A stretch of 64,000 nt of DNA from Halichondria panicea (lineage: Eukaryota; Porifera; Demospongiae; Suberitida; Halichondriidae). The position numbers were made by a program, and so were the translations under genes. Below the pieces are notes generated by a model. That model ran no database searches. It saw only the letters and a list, made by a program, of their open reading frames with translations, and was not told the origin of the DNA. The DNA lies in contig NC_087385.1 of NCBI RefSeq assembly GCF_963675165.1, forward strand, positions 3,906,501 to 3,970,500, in the 5' to 3' direction. Positions 54,518-64,000 of this stretch are shown here, piece after piece (position 1 is the first letter of the stretch; each line of letters starts with the position of its first letter).

Positions 54518-57500
54518 TACCCGAGGCGCGCGTGGGCGGCCACGGGTATAGTAGTATGTTGGTCTGTTTGTTTGTTTGTTTGTTTGTTTGTTTGTCACAG
54601 GTATATCTACTCACCTGGATGCCACAGCGCTGCGTTTACAGCATAGATAGCCTTCACAGAACAATATCTTGATTTAAATAGTGGCAGATTTTTATGTTAA
54701 AGCCTCTTTGTCGAGCAAAAGCTAAGAAGCTTGAATAAGCTTGTGACTAGGTCTGCTTACCTGGATGCTCTAGCACTGCGTTTACAGCATGAGTAGCCTC
54801 CACACAACAAGTTAGTACTTTTGATAGTGACAGCTTTCGGTGTTAAAGCTCCTCTGTCTAATAAAAGCGAGCAAAATGTAGCTTGAACAGAACTTGCACA
54901 TGCGTTACTTATAACTGAAGTGATCCTGTACCAAGAAAACGATGGAACAGGGTCACTAAAGTAGAAAGCTGTATATACCAGAAACAATGGAACAGGGTCA
55001 CTAAAGTAGAAGCTTGAATTATAGCTCCTGCTGCTGACTGGGATCCTACTCCATGCAGAACCTGGAGCCATACTTCTCTGAGACTCTAGGCTTCTTTACT
55101 GTGATCCTAATCCACAGTGCTATAGTACCACTACCTGTTCTCAAATGTTTCAGCATGCCTCCAGTCTGGTTTAGTTTTATTGCTCCTGAGTTGCTGTGCA
55201 AGTCCTACATGATAACAACATCACTATATGCACTGCATTATATTTCTGGTTTCTTTTTAATCATGTCACCAGCCGAGGGTTTGCACTTTAGTGCTCTAGT
55301 TACCCGAGGCGCGCGTGGGCGGCCACGGGTATAGTAGTATGTTGGTCTGTTTGTTACCCGAGGCGCGTGGGCGGCCACGGGTATAGTAGTCTGTTGGTTT
55401 GTTACCCGAGGCCGTGCCGCGGCCAGCGGGTATAGTAGTCTGTTGGTTTGTTACCCGAGGCGCGCGTGGGCGGCCACGGGTATAGTAGTATGTTGGTCTG
55501 TTTGTTACCCGAGGCCGTGCCGCGGCCAGCGGGTATAGTAGTCTGTTGGTTTGTTTGTTTGTTTGTTTGTTTGTGATGGGGTTTTCTACTCACCTGGATG
55601 CCATAGCGCTGCGTTTGCAGCATAGATAGCCTTCACACAACAATATCTTGATTTAAATAGTGGCAGATTTTGATGTTAAAGTTTCTTTGTCGAATAAAAG
55701 CGAGCAAAAGCTAAACTTGCCCGTTGGCAGCTGATAAATACACGCGGCCTTTATTCGAGATACCCTATGTTACATTGTGATTTTTCCACATGGGTTACTT
55801 ACAGCTGACGTGATCCTGTACCAGAAACAATGGAACAGGGTCACTAAAGTAGAAAGCTAGAATTACTGCCTCTGCTGACTAGGTATTTGCAGCTGAAGTG
55901 ATCCCGTAACATGAATAAGGGCCAAGAAAGTAGAATTGTGACTGGTTGTTGACTGACTCTGGATCCTATACTCTAGCCTGGAAGGAGCCATACTTCTCTT
56001 AGTCTAAGACTCCAGGCTTCTTTGCTGTGATCCCAGTCCACAGTGCATGTCTCATGTGACATACTCAATGTTTCAGCATCCCTACAGTCTGGTTTAGTTT
56101 TATTGCTCTTGAGTTGCTGTGCTAGTCATACATGCTACATGCACTGCATTATCACTCTTCTGGTTTCTTTATTATCATGTCACCAGCCGAGGGTTTGCAC
56201 TTTAGTGCTCTAGTTTGTTTGTTTGTTTGTTTGTCACAGGTATATCTACTCACCTGGATGCCACATCACTGCGTTTACAGCATGGATAGCCTTCACACAA
56301 CAATATCTTGATTTAAATAGTGGCAGATTTTGCTGTTAAAGCTTCTTTGTCGAGCAAAAGCTAAGAAGCTTGAATAAGCTTGTGACTAGGTCTGCTTACC
56401 TGGATACTCTAGCACTGCGTTTACAGCATGAGTAGCCTCCACACAACAAGTTAGTACTTTTGATAGTGACAGCTTTCGGTGTTAAAGCTCCTTTGTCTAA
56501 TAAAAGCGAGCAAAATGTAGCTTGAACAGAACTTGCACATGCGTTACTTATAACTGAAGTGATCCTGTACCAAGAAAACGATGGAACAGGGTCACTAAAG
56601 TAGAAAGCTGTATATATACCAGGAACAATGGAACAGGGTCACTAAAGTAGAAGCTTGAATTATAGCTCCTGCTGCTGACTGGGATCCTACTCCATGCAGA
56701 ACCTGGAGCCATACTTCTCTGAGACTCCAGGCTTCTTTACTGTGATCCTAATCCATAGTGCATATATCTATAGTACCACTACCTGTTCTCAAATGTTTCA
56801 GCATGCCTCCAGTCTGGTTTAGTTTTATTGCTCCTGAGTTGCTGTGCAAGTCATACATGATAACAACATCACTATAATTATGGACTGCATTATATTTCTG
56901 GTTTCTTTATAATCATGTCACCAGCCGAGGGTTTGCACTTTAGTGCTCTAGTTTGTTTGTTTGTTTGTTTGTCTGTTTGTCACGAGTATATCTACTCACC
57001 TGGATGCCACAGCACTGCGTTTACAGCATGGATAGCCTTCACACAACAATATCTTGGTTTAAATAGTGACAGATTGTGATGTTAAAGCTTCTTTGTCGAG
57101 CAAAAGCTAAGAAGCTTGAACAAGCTTGTGACTGGGTCTGCTTACCTGGATGCTCTAGCACTGCGTTTACAGCATGGGTAGCCTCCACATAACAAGTCAG
57201 TACTTCTAATAGTGGCAGCTTTCGGTGTTAAAGCTTCTTTGTCTAATAAAAGCGAGCAAAATGTAGCTTGAACAGAACTTGCACATGCGTTACTTATAAC
57301 TGAAGTGATCCTGTACCAAGAAAGATGGAACAGGGTCACTAAAGTAGAAAGCTGTATATACCAGGAACAATGGAACAGGGTCACTAAAGTAGAAGCTTGA
57401 ATTATAGCTCCTGCTGCTGACTGGGATCCTACTCCATGCAGAACCTGGAGCCATACTTCTCTGAGACTCCAGGATTCTTTACTGTGATCCTAATCCACAG

Positions 57501-57949
57501 TGCATATATCTATATAGTACCACTACCTGTTCTCAAATGTTTCAGCATGCCTCCAGTCTGGTTTAGTTTTATTGCTCCTGAGTTGCTGTGCAAGTCATAC
57601 ATGATAACAACATCACTATATGCACTGCATTATATTTCTGGTTTCTTTTTAATCATGTCACCAGCCGAGGGTTTGCACTTTAGTGCTCTAGTTTGTTTGT
57701 TTGTTTGTTTGTGACAGGTGAATCTACTCACCTGGATGCCACAGCACTGCGTTTACAGCATGGATAGCCTTCATACAACAAGTTATTAATTTTAATAGTG
57801 GCAGAATTTCATGTTAAACCTTCGTTGTCAAATAAAAACGAGCAAAAGCTAAGAAGCTTGTGACTGGGTCTGCTTACCTGGATGCTCTAGCACTGCGTTT
57901 ACAGCATGGGTAGCCTCCACACAACAAGTCAGTACTTCTAATAGTGGCA
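54518..57949. mobile_element. R repeat array 4 (Helitron-like units with minisatellite)
   Basis: Units 54606-55299, 55585-56213 (same subtype as 50643-51265), 56245-56951 and 56991-57691, plus a truncated 57723-57949. Minisatellite clusters are at 54518-54570 and 55300-55555. The latter mixes two core types (ACCCGAGGCGCGCGTGG and ACCCGAGGCCGTGCCGCGG). Confidence 0.75.
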
Positions 57950-58194
57950 AGCCTCCACTCCTAGCTACCTGGAGGAAAACTGAATTAAAGATATAATTTT
58001 TAACATTACAATTATTTTTCTTGACTTGCTCCCACTACTATCTTGTACATGCTTTGTTAAGTTTTCATAAAAAAAATAAATAAAAAAAGAAAGAGATGGA
58101 TAGGAAACTCCATGTAAATCATTGTCACAATCTGTGTTTCGCGTATGTGGAAAAACATTCTTTTTTTTTTCTTTATCTACTCCAGAGTCTTCTA
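57950..58194. other. AT-rich spacer after the R arrays
   Basis: Contains A-rich and T-rich runs (about 58069-58092 and 58160-58170). No gene. Confidence 0.45.
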
Positions 58195-58386
58195 GTTGTC
58201 ATTTGCTACCTCGTATAAGGCTTGAATGAAATTTTCGGGGTCAAAGGTAGCGTCCTGGGCAGCTCTTTTTATACTCAGAATTCCTGAAGCGACTAATGCG
58301 GTAATTAAAGCCAACATGCCCCGCTTAGTAGTCTGTTTAATTGTGTACTCTAAGATACTTTTATTGTTAGTAGTAGCAGGAGCCCA
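58195..58386 (-). CDS. Orphan C-terminal exon, unrecognised
   Basis: The frame reads TTKRGMLALITALVASGILS, then IKRAAQDATFDPENFIQALY, then EVANDN and a TAG stop at about 58196. Composition is protein-like, with a hydrophobic helix followed by an acidic end. Upstream it runs straight into the inverted-repeat element whose end lies at 58376, so the preceding exon has probably been displaced. Could be a chance frame; family unknown. Confidence 0.33.
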
Positions 58387-58957
58387 TTACAGAAGGAGCG
58401 TCTAATTGTACATGGGTTTGGAAATCACATCTTGTGTGTCTTCCTAAACGCCGCATTGCCTTATAAGAAAAGTGTGTAAGTACTGTGTGCATAAATTACA
58501 GACTGCGGTCAGCCTGTAAATATCATTAAGAACAGATTTTGTATGTAGTGCAGCAGGAGGAGAGCTAGGTCGAGCCAGAAAGAGCCAAAACGAAAAGCTA
58601 GGCCTTATGGATGATGGTATACATCATGGGAGAGACTGTCATTGGTAAGGTACAGAAAACTCTGAAGAGGAGCATATCCAGTCACTTTGTAAAGAGAAGT
58701 TTGCTAGACCTAGACTAACACATACTAGGCGTTTGTTTTTGCAGTAGAGAGTCTCACTAGGGTTCTTAGAAGACAGAGCTTACTACCAGGCCTATAGCTA
58801 GCTAGCTGCTTTTCACTTTTATTGTGGTAAAAGTGCACCGTCAGCTCAATTATGCCCGCAGATCCACTTAGCGGTTTTGCATATAAGGTCATGCTTTGTA
58901 AACATACACGAGATGTGATTCCCCGAGGTAAGACGCTCTGCTCCTGTGTGCTCCTGG
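58376..58957. mobile_element. Inverted-repeat element of the CAGGAGCCCATTA family
   Basis: Left CAGGAGCCCATTACAGAAGG ... AATCACATCTTGTG and right complement of CAGGAGCACACAGGAGCAG ... AATCACATCTCGTG match over about 60 bp. Same family as the element nested at 2421-2668. Confidence 0.68.
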
Positions 58958-59381
58958 TAGTTTAGTCTCATGAATCAGCCGCCGTTCTTTTGAACCACCG
59001 TCTGAGCACTCTTGTCATGAAGTCATTTCAAAATGGAATGTTGATTGCTCACAAAACCAATGGAATGTAATTAAATCGTGATCTTACGCCCACACATATT
59101 TCCTAATTGTTATACAAATCGCCAAGCGAAGGCATCTCTCTCTACTTGTGTTTTGCTGTGGTGCTAAATCTGTGCCCAAGGACCCCTGCTTGCCTTGCTT
59201 ATGCTTCGTAGCAGCTTCTATGTATGAAGTGTTTACCATGCGTAATGCATGCGTAATGATTATCCAAATGCGTTGAGCAAAGTGCAGTTCTTTGCTGCCT
59301 CCAAGTTCATCACCTGACTGGACTTCTGCAATTTGATTGGTCAAGACGGAATTCCGTCTTGGCACATAAAACGATGACAAG
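58958..59381. other. Flank of retrotransposon copy B, no supported gene
   Basis: Unique sequence with the short palindrome AAGACGGAATTCCGTCTT at about 59343. Not related to the flank of copy A. Confidence 0.5.
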
Positions 59382-59465
59382 GTGACAACATTACTTTTGC
59401 ATTCGCTGCAACTCAAGCAAAGCTCTGAGAGACGCTTCTGCTATCTGAATTCAATTCAAAGTCAA

Positions 59466-61772
59466 ATGATGGCTGAAGGCTCAACTCCTGCAATTCTAGG
59501 CACGCTCAACTCACTCTTCGCCATTCCACAAGTGCAGGAGCACCTCAACAGTTCTGGCTCAGTTAGTACTCCCAACAGTTTGGGACCAGCTACCAGCACT
59601 ACCAGCAGTACTGCCGTCTCAACAGTTGCTGTTGCAGCTGGTACAGCTAACCCCACTCAACCTTCTCTCCCTTCCACCTTAGGAACGGCTGTTTCCTTGG
59701 AAGGTGAGAAAAATAAATTGTTTTGGTGTTTGTTTTTGGCAAGTGTCAAAAGTTGTGTGCGTACTATAAGTGTTGCTATATATGTGCTTGGCTGAGTGTT
59801 GCAAATGGAGCTTCTTCTTTTGCACCATTCAGCTCAGTCACTAGCATGGGAGCAAAAAAGCAAGCCCAGCAGGGACAATCCAGCAAACACCACTGCAGGT
59901 GTAGGGTGTTGCAAAAAGAGCTTAGTATTGCACAGCTCAGCTCCAGCCACTAGCAAGTGAGCAAAAAGCAAAAAAACCCAGCATGGGAAAGTCAGCAAAA
60001 ACACCACTGCAGGTGCAGGGTGTTGCAAAAAGAGCTTAGTATTGCACAGCTCATGCAGTTTCAGTCACTAGCAAGTGAGCAAAAAAGCAAACCCAGCTTG
60101 GGAAATTCAGCAAAAACACCACTGCAGGTGCAGGGTGTTGCAAAAAGAGCTTAGTATTGCACAGTTCAGCTCCAGCCACTAGCAAGTGAGCAAAAAGCAA
60201 AAAAACCCAGCATGGGAAATTCAGCAAAAACACCACTGCAGGTGCAGGGTGTTGCAAAAAGAGCTTAGTATTGCACAGCTCAGTTTCAGTCACTAGCAAG
60301 TGAGCAAAAAAAAGCAAACCCGGCTTGGGAAATTCAGCAAAAAACACCACTGCAGGTGCAGGGTGTTGCAAAAAGAGCTTAGTATTGCACAGCTCAGCTC
60401 CAGTCACTAGCAAGTGAGCAAAAAGCAAACACAGCTTGGGAAATTCAGCAAAAACACCATTGCAGGTGTAGGGTGTTGCAAAAGAGCTTAGTATTGCACA
60501 GCTCAGCTCCAGTCACTAGCAAGTGAGCCAAACAGAATGCATTATAATTATTACTGGGCAATTAAGCAAAACACCTCTACATGCAGAGGTGTAGGGTGTT
60601 ACAAAAAGAGCTTAGTATTGCACACATGCAGCTCAGCAGTCATGCATGCACTATATATAGCAAGTGAGCAAATAGTAGCAGTGAGTGTTTCTGGCATTTT
60701 CAGCAAAAAGGCGATCAGAGTATTTGTATACTTCGGCAGTGCAAATAATATACAGCTATAGCTGCATAGGTGGAATCGCAAAATGCATGGAGGACATTGG
60801 CACTGCAGTCCGCTTCATGTATTAATTCCATTGCAGGCACGATTGCGGGACTAGGGGTGCTACCCCCTTTGCACACAGTCGCATCATTGCTGCCATCCGG
60901 TGCCGGGACACAAGGCATGTGCATCCAACCATCAGTCCCACTCATATCTCAACCAGCTTCAGCAATACCCAATGCATCGACAATATGGCGAGCAGCTGAG
61001 GCTCAGAGTAACTATCTACCCCAACAGTCTATCAGTCACGAGGGATTGGTAGCAAGTTTATACCTCGGTGATGGGGTTGTGCCCGTACCTGAAAAGCTAA
61101 TGAAAAAAAATATGGTCTTTGGAATACATCGAAATGAACCAGCTACTACCCGAGGCTTGGGTGCAAGATAGCTATTCAGAATCATCGTCACATTGTTGCC
61201 ACAATGCAAGTGCGAGCAAGCCTAAGAAGGGAGTTTCTTCTATATTCTCGTGGATACAGTGCTACAGCACTCTGGTGAGCATACTCGCTCACAAATTCCC
61301 GTCTAAGGTGCCTCAATTGATGGCCTACCAATCCATCATTGTAAGATGCTACACGGATTACGAAGGAGACGGTTGGTTGGCATATGACAGAGCATATCGG
61401 CGGAAAGCGGCATACGAAAAGTGCCTGGACTGGTCGAAGTTAAATGTTGCATTTTATCAATTCTGCCTCGCAGGCAATGCAAAGAGGAACGCGGTTTGCA
61501 GAATTTGTTTGAGACACAACCACCAGACAGCCGACTGCAATGAAGCAGATAAAAACTACCTGAGGTCAGGGTATCCCACACCCGATGTGGGATTCAGCAG
61601 ACCGGTAAATTCAGGGGTGGAGATTTGCAGGCTCTACAATGCAATCGGCGAATCCAAGTGTAAGTATAAAGAATGCAGATTCGCGCATTTATGCAAATTC
61701 TGCAAAAAGCCACATCCAGCCTCAAAGTGCCAAGGATCGGGAAAGACTGCAAAACGTAGTAGGCCATTCTAG
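59466..61772 (+). pseudogene. Gag-like gene of YR retrotransposon, copy B (frameshifted)
   Basis: Exon 1 is 59466-59703 and exon 2 is 60837-61772, with splice sites identical in position to copy A. An A-run near 61104-61111 has one more base than in copy A, so the frame breaks after EKLMKK and resumes downstream at EYIEMNQLLPEAWVQDSY. The zinc-binding clusters are intact. Confidence 0.82.
59830..60535. repeat. 118-bp tandem repeats in the gag intron, copy B
   Basis: About six to seven units containing CAAAAACACCACTGCAGGTG and GAGCTTAGTATTGCACAGCT. The array is retained in both element copies at the same place. Confidence 0.95.
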
Positions 61773-62131
61773 AGAGACAAACAAGCAAAAAACTGAGAAC
61801 TCAACGAACTATACTACTATATATACATATCTGAGTGTGCTTAGTCATTAATAATTATTATGCTATAATTATTATTACTCATCTCAGCTGTTTATGCTTA
61901 TCAGATTGCTCATGGGCCGCTTGCTTTAAATGCGCATGTGGTGAACAGCATTTTGTATTATTATGTGCATGCAATGTCACATTTGCAGCATGCTTGCAGG
62001 AAGTCTGTATCCATCAAGGTGGCTCTAAATCAGTTGTTCAGTTCATTTTTGTCTACCCTTGCGGTATGACCTTGAGAGCATTCAGTAGTGATACTGTTTG
62101 TTCTCACACTTCCTGACAATGGCTTTCTTAT

Positions 62132-63870
62132 TTGCTTGCTGCAGGCTATCAATACACAGCTGATTTAGTCGCCCTGGAGCAATTCAGGCAGTCTGAGCAT
62201 ACTGCTGTGACATCAGCAGAGCTGAGTCGAATTGTCACACCACTAAATGCTGAGGCCTGGAAAGCCTGTTTGCTGAACCATCCGGATAGGTTGTTTGCTT
62301 ATTACATCAGCAATGGTGTTCGATGCGGTTTTCGTTTGGGCTACAATCGAGAGTCTAAGGTAATCTCGGCAAAATCAAACATGATCTCAGCTGCTGCACA
62401 CCCCTCAATTGTAGCAGATTATATTGCAAAAGAGCTTGTTAAGGGTCGTACCATTCCTTGGCACTCATTACCGGCTCAAGTCAGTCGATTTGGGGTAATA
62501 CCGAAAAAGCATCAGCCAGGCGAATGGCGGTTGATTGTTGATCTCTCAGCACCAGAGGGCAAAAGTGTAAACGACGGTATTCAAAAACAACTTTGATCGC
62601 TGCAATATATAAAAGTCACTGACGTTGCAGCTCAGGTTTATAAGGCCGGCAAAGGAGCATTAATAGCAAAAATGGATGTTAAAAGTGCGTTTAGAACAAT
62701 TCCAGTGCATCCAGATGATCGGCTACTACTCGGCACTTTTTGGGAACGACAATATTACGTGGATACAGTCCTTCCTTTTGGCCTCCGATCGGCTCCCAAG
62801 ATATTCAATGCAGTGGCTGATGCTCTGCAGTGGATCGTGAAGCAAAACGGTGTCACGTATCTTGAGCATTACTTGGATGACTTTATAACAATTGGGGGAG
62901 AAGATATACGGAGGAGTGTGCAGACAATTTGTCAATGCTGCTGCAGATGTGTGCCACTCTGGGCATTCCGGTAGCACCCGAAAAGACAGTCACTCCTACG
63001 CCAATTATTACATTCTTAGGCATTGAGATAGACTCGATTGCCCAGCAACTTCGCCTCCCGGCAGAGAAAATGGCACGAATATTAAAGATGCTACGTTCGT
63101 GGTCTAGCAAAAAGAATGCAACGAAAAAAGATCTACAGTCTTTGGCTGGTACACTGGAGGACGCAGCTCGTATCATAAAGCCAGGAAAGGCATTTTTGAG
63201 GCGTATCTACACGGCTGTAGGGGGTTTATCCAAGCCTCATCATCACGTACGTCTAAACGAGGCAGTTCGATCCGATTTAGCTTGGTGGTTAGCATTTATG
63301 GAGAAATGGAATGGCATCACCCTGTTCTCTACCTGTTGCACAACAATTCCGTCGGCGATTGTTACGTCGGATGCTTCGGGTTCCTGGGGCTGTGGTGCAT
63401 ATACCAGGCATCACTGGTTTCAGATCCCATGGGCTCTATTTGAAAGTTATGCCGCTGAAAATATCGCAACCAAAGAAATGCTCCCCATTATAGTTGCAGC
63501 AGCTTTGTGGGGTAGTTGTTGGCAAGGGGACAAGGTCCTCTTTCGGTGTGACAATATGGCAGTAGTCGCAGCACTTTCAAAACGGTTTTGCAAGGACAGA
63601 CAGATGATGCATTTGCTCTGTTGTTTGCATTTTTTCGAAGCTTACTACAGGTTCAATCTTATTTCTGAACATATTTGTGGTATCGATAATGATTTAGCTG
63701 ATGATCTGTCACGTGACAATCTCTCTGCTTTCTTACAGAAGTCCAACCTCTCGGCAACAGCGGTATCGGCAATACCTTTCGAGTTGTTAGAAATGTTGAT
63801 GGGCTCCAGGCCAGATTGGATGTCACAACATTGGAGGCGGATGTTCAACGCTACTTTGAACAAGGTTTAG
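62132..63870 (+). pseudogene. Reverse transcriptase-RNase H of YR retrotransposon, copy B (broken)
   Basis: RT motifs (MDVKSAFRTIPVHPDD, LPFGLRSAPKIFNAVADALQ and the catalytic box EHYLDDFITIGG at about 62863-62898) are followed by RNase H (SDASGSWGCGAYTRHHWF, KEMLPIIVAAALWGSCW). Two breaks are seen: a TGA at about 62594-62596 where copy A has a tryptophan codon, and a frame change between the YLDD box and the LSMLLQMCATLGIPVAPEK segment at about 62900-62930. Unlike copy A, the catalytic box is still present. A splice acceptor TTGCTGCAG at about 62146 may join this frame to an upstream exon. Confidence 0.83.
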
Positions 63871-64000
63871 CTCAGTCCACCCAAAAAACTTACAAAAGTG
63901 GAATTAAAAAGTTTTATGAGTTTTGTGCTAGGTTACCCCCTCAGTTTGTGTCACTCCCTATTACTCAATCTATGCTTTGCTTATATGTATCATATTTAGC
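63790..64000 (+). CDS. Start of tyrosine recombinase of YR retrotransposon, copy B (cut by window end)
   Basis: Overlaps the end of the RNase H frame in another frame and reads QRYFEQGLAQSTQKTYKSG and then FYEFCARLPPQFVSLPITQ, the core-binding (SAM-like) part of the recombinase. The catalytic part lies beyond the window. Its equivalent in copy A is 31653-32507. Confidence 0.75.

Larger units (their letters stand above)
59382..64000 (+). mobile_element. YR (DIRS-order) retrotransposon copy B, truncated by window end
   Basis: Homologous to copy A in inverted orientation. Shared sequence starts at GTGACAACATTACTTT (59382; complement ends at 36768 in A), which defines the 5' end. Order: gag exon 1, intron with 118-bp repeats, gag exon 2, RT, RNase H, start of tyrosine recombinase. 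No methyltransferase domain was seen in the part present. Confidence 0.88.

Noticed and set aside
61835-62116. Cysteine-rich 93-codon frame between gag and RT of copy B (also 34044-34325 in copy A)
   Set aside because: Similar in both element copies simply because the element is duplicated. It has no zinc-finger spacing and ends before an acceptor-like TTGCTGCAG, so it is more likely spacer or intron.
1-64000. tRNA, rRNA or other structural RNA genes
   Set aside because: No cloverleaf with A/B box sequences or rRNA-like stretch was recognised by eye; a dedicated RNA scan would be needed to exclude small ones.

Overview
This is a eukaryotic, intron-bearing, AT-rich and heavily transposon-laden animal window. 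Genes have consensus GT-AG introns, often short and phase 0, and there are no operons. Recognisable animal genes are a PPP5C-type phosphatase, a TRIM-NHL ubiquitin ligase and a Mediator MED18 fragment. A dihydroxy-acid dehydratase fragment (a branched-chain amino acid biosynthesis enzyme uncommon in animals) and dense families of small inverted-repeat elements suggest an early-branching marine invertebrate. A sponge is my best guess; this is inference from gene content, not proof.

Layout. (1) 1-5501 and about 24105-29812 are two copies of one segmental duplication. Each ends in the first exon of a minus-strand gene encoding a myristoylation-like N-terminus, a CARD-like helical region, a cysteine/histidine motif and a conserved C-terminal block, followed by 99-102 bp phase-0 exons that each encode one ankyrin repeat. 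Copy 2 has a 4-bp frameshift. Between the copies, 16264-20955 holds about 25 near-identical tandem ankyrin exons on the same strand, probably the body of the copy-2 gene. (2) 5965-7662 and 9471-9564 are exons of unrecognised minus-strand genes. (3) 9980-14642 (+) is the complete catalytic half of a PP5-type phosphatase in 11 exons, without its TPR half and with one 1-bp frameshift. (4) 14643-24100 outside the ankyrin array is a patchwork of small inverted-repeat elements and a copia-type gag relic.

(5) 30105-57949 is dominated by a roughly 700-bp repeat ('R'). Its copies start TCTACTCACC and end with a hairpin plus CTAG, as Helitron-like elements do. They are separated by (TTTG)n and by a GC-rich minisatellite. 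Within and between the R arrays lie a tyrosine-recombinase retrotransposon (copy A, 31653-36768, minus), a TRIM-NHL gene (42240-44471, minus), a broken C-terminal dihydroxy-acid dehydratase (45131-46562), the C-terminal MED18 exons (46999-48092), and an apparently intact Tc1/IS630-type DNA transposon with two convergent genes (52077-54517), inserted at a TA of the minisatellite. (6) 59382-64000 (+) is a second copy (B) of the same retrotransposon, inverted relative to A and cut by the window end. Both copies carry coding breaks.

The most interesting points are the Helitron-like R arrays, the two-gene Tc1-type element with a perfectly inferable empty site, the in-phase ankyrin exon array downstream of a duplicated CARD-like gene, the retrotransposon with 118-bp repeats inside a spliced gag intron, and three conserved genes (PP5, DHAD, MED18) that all lack their N-terminal halves here.
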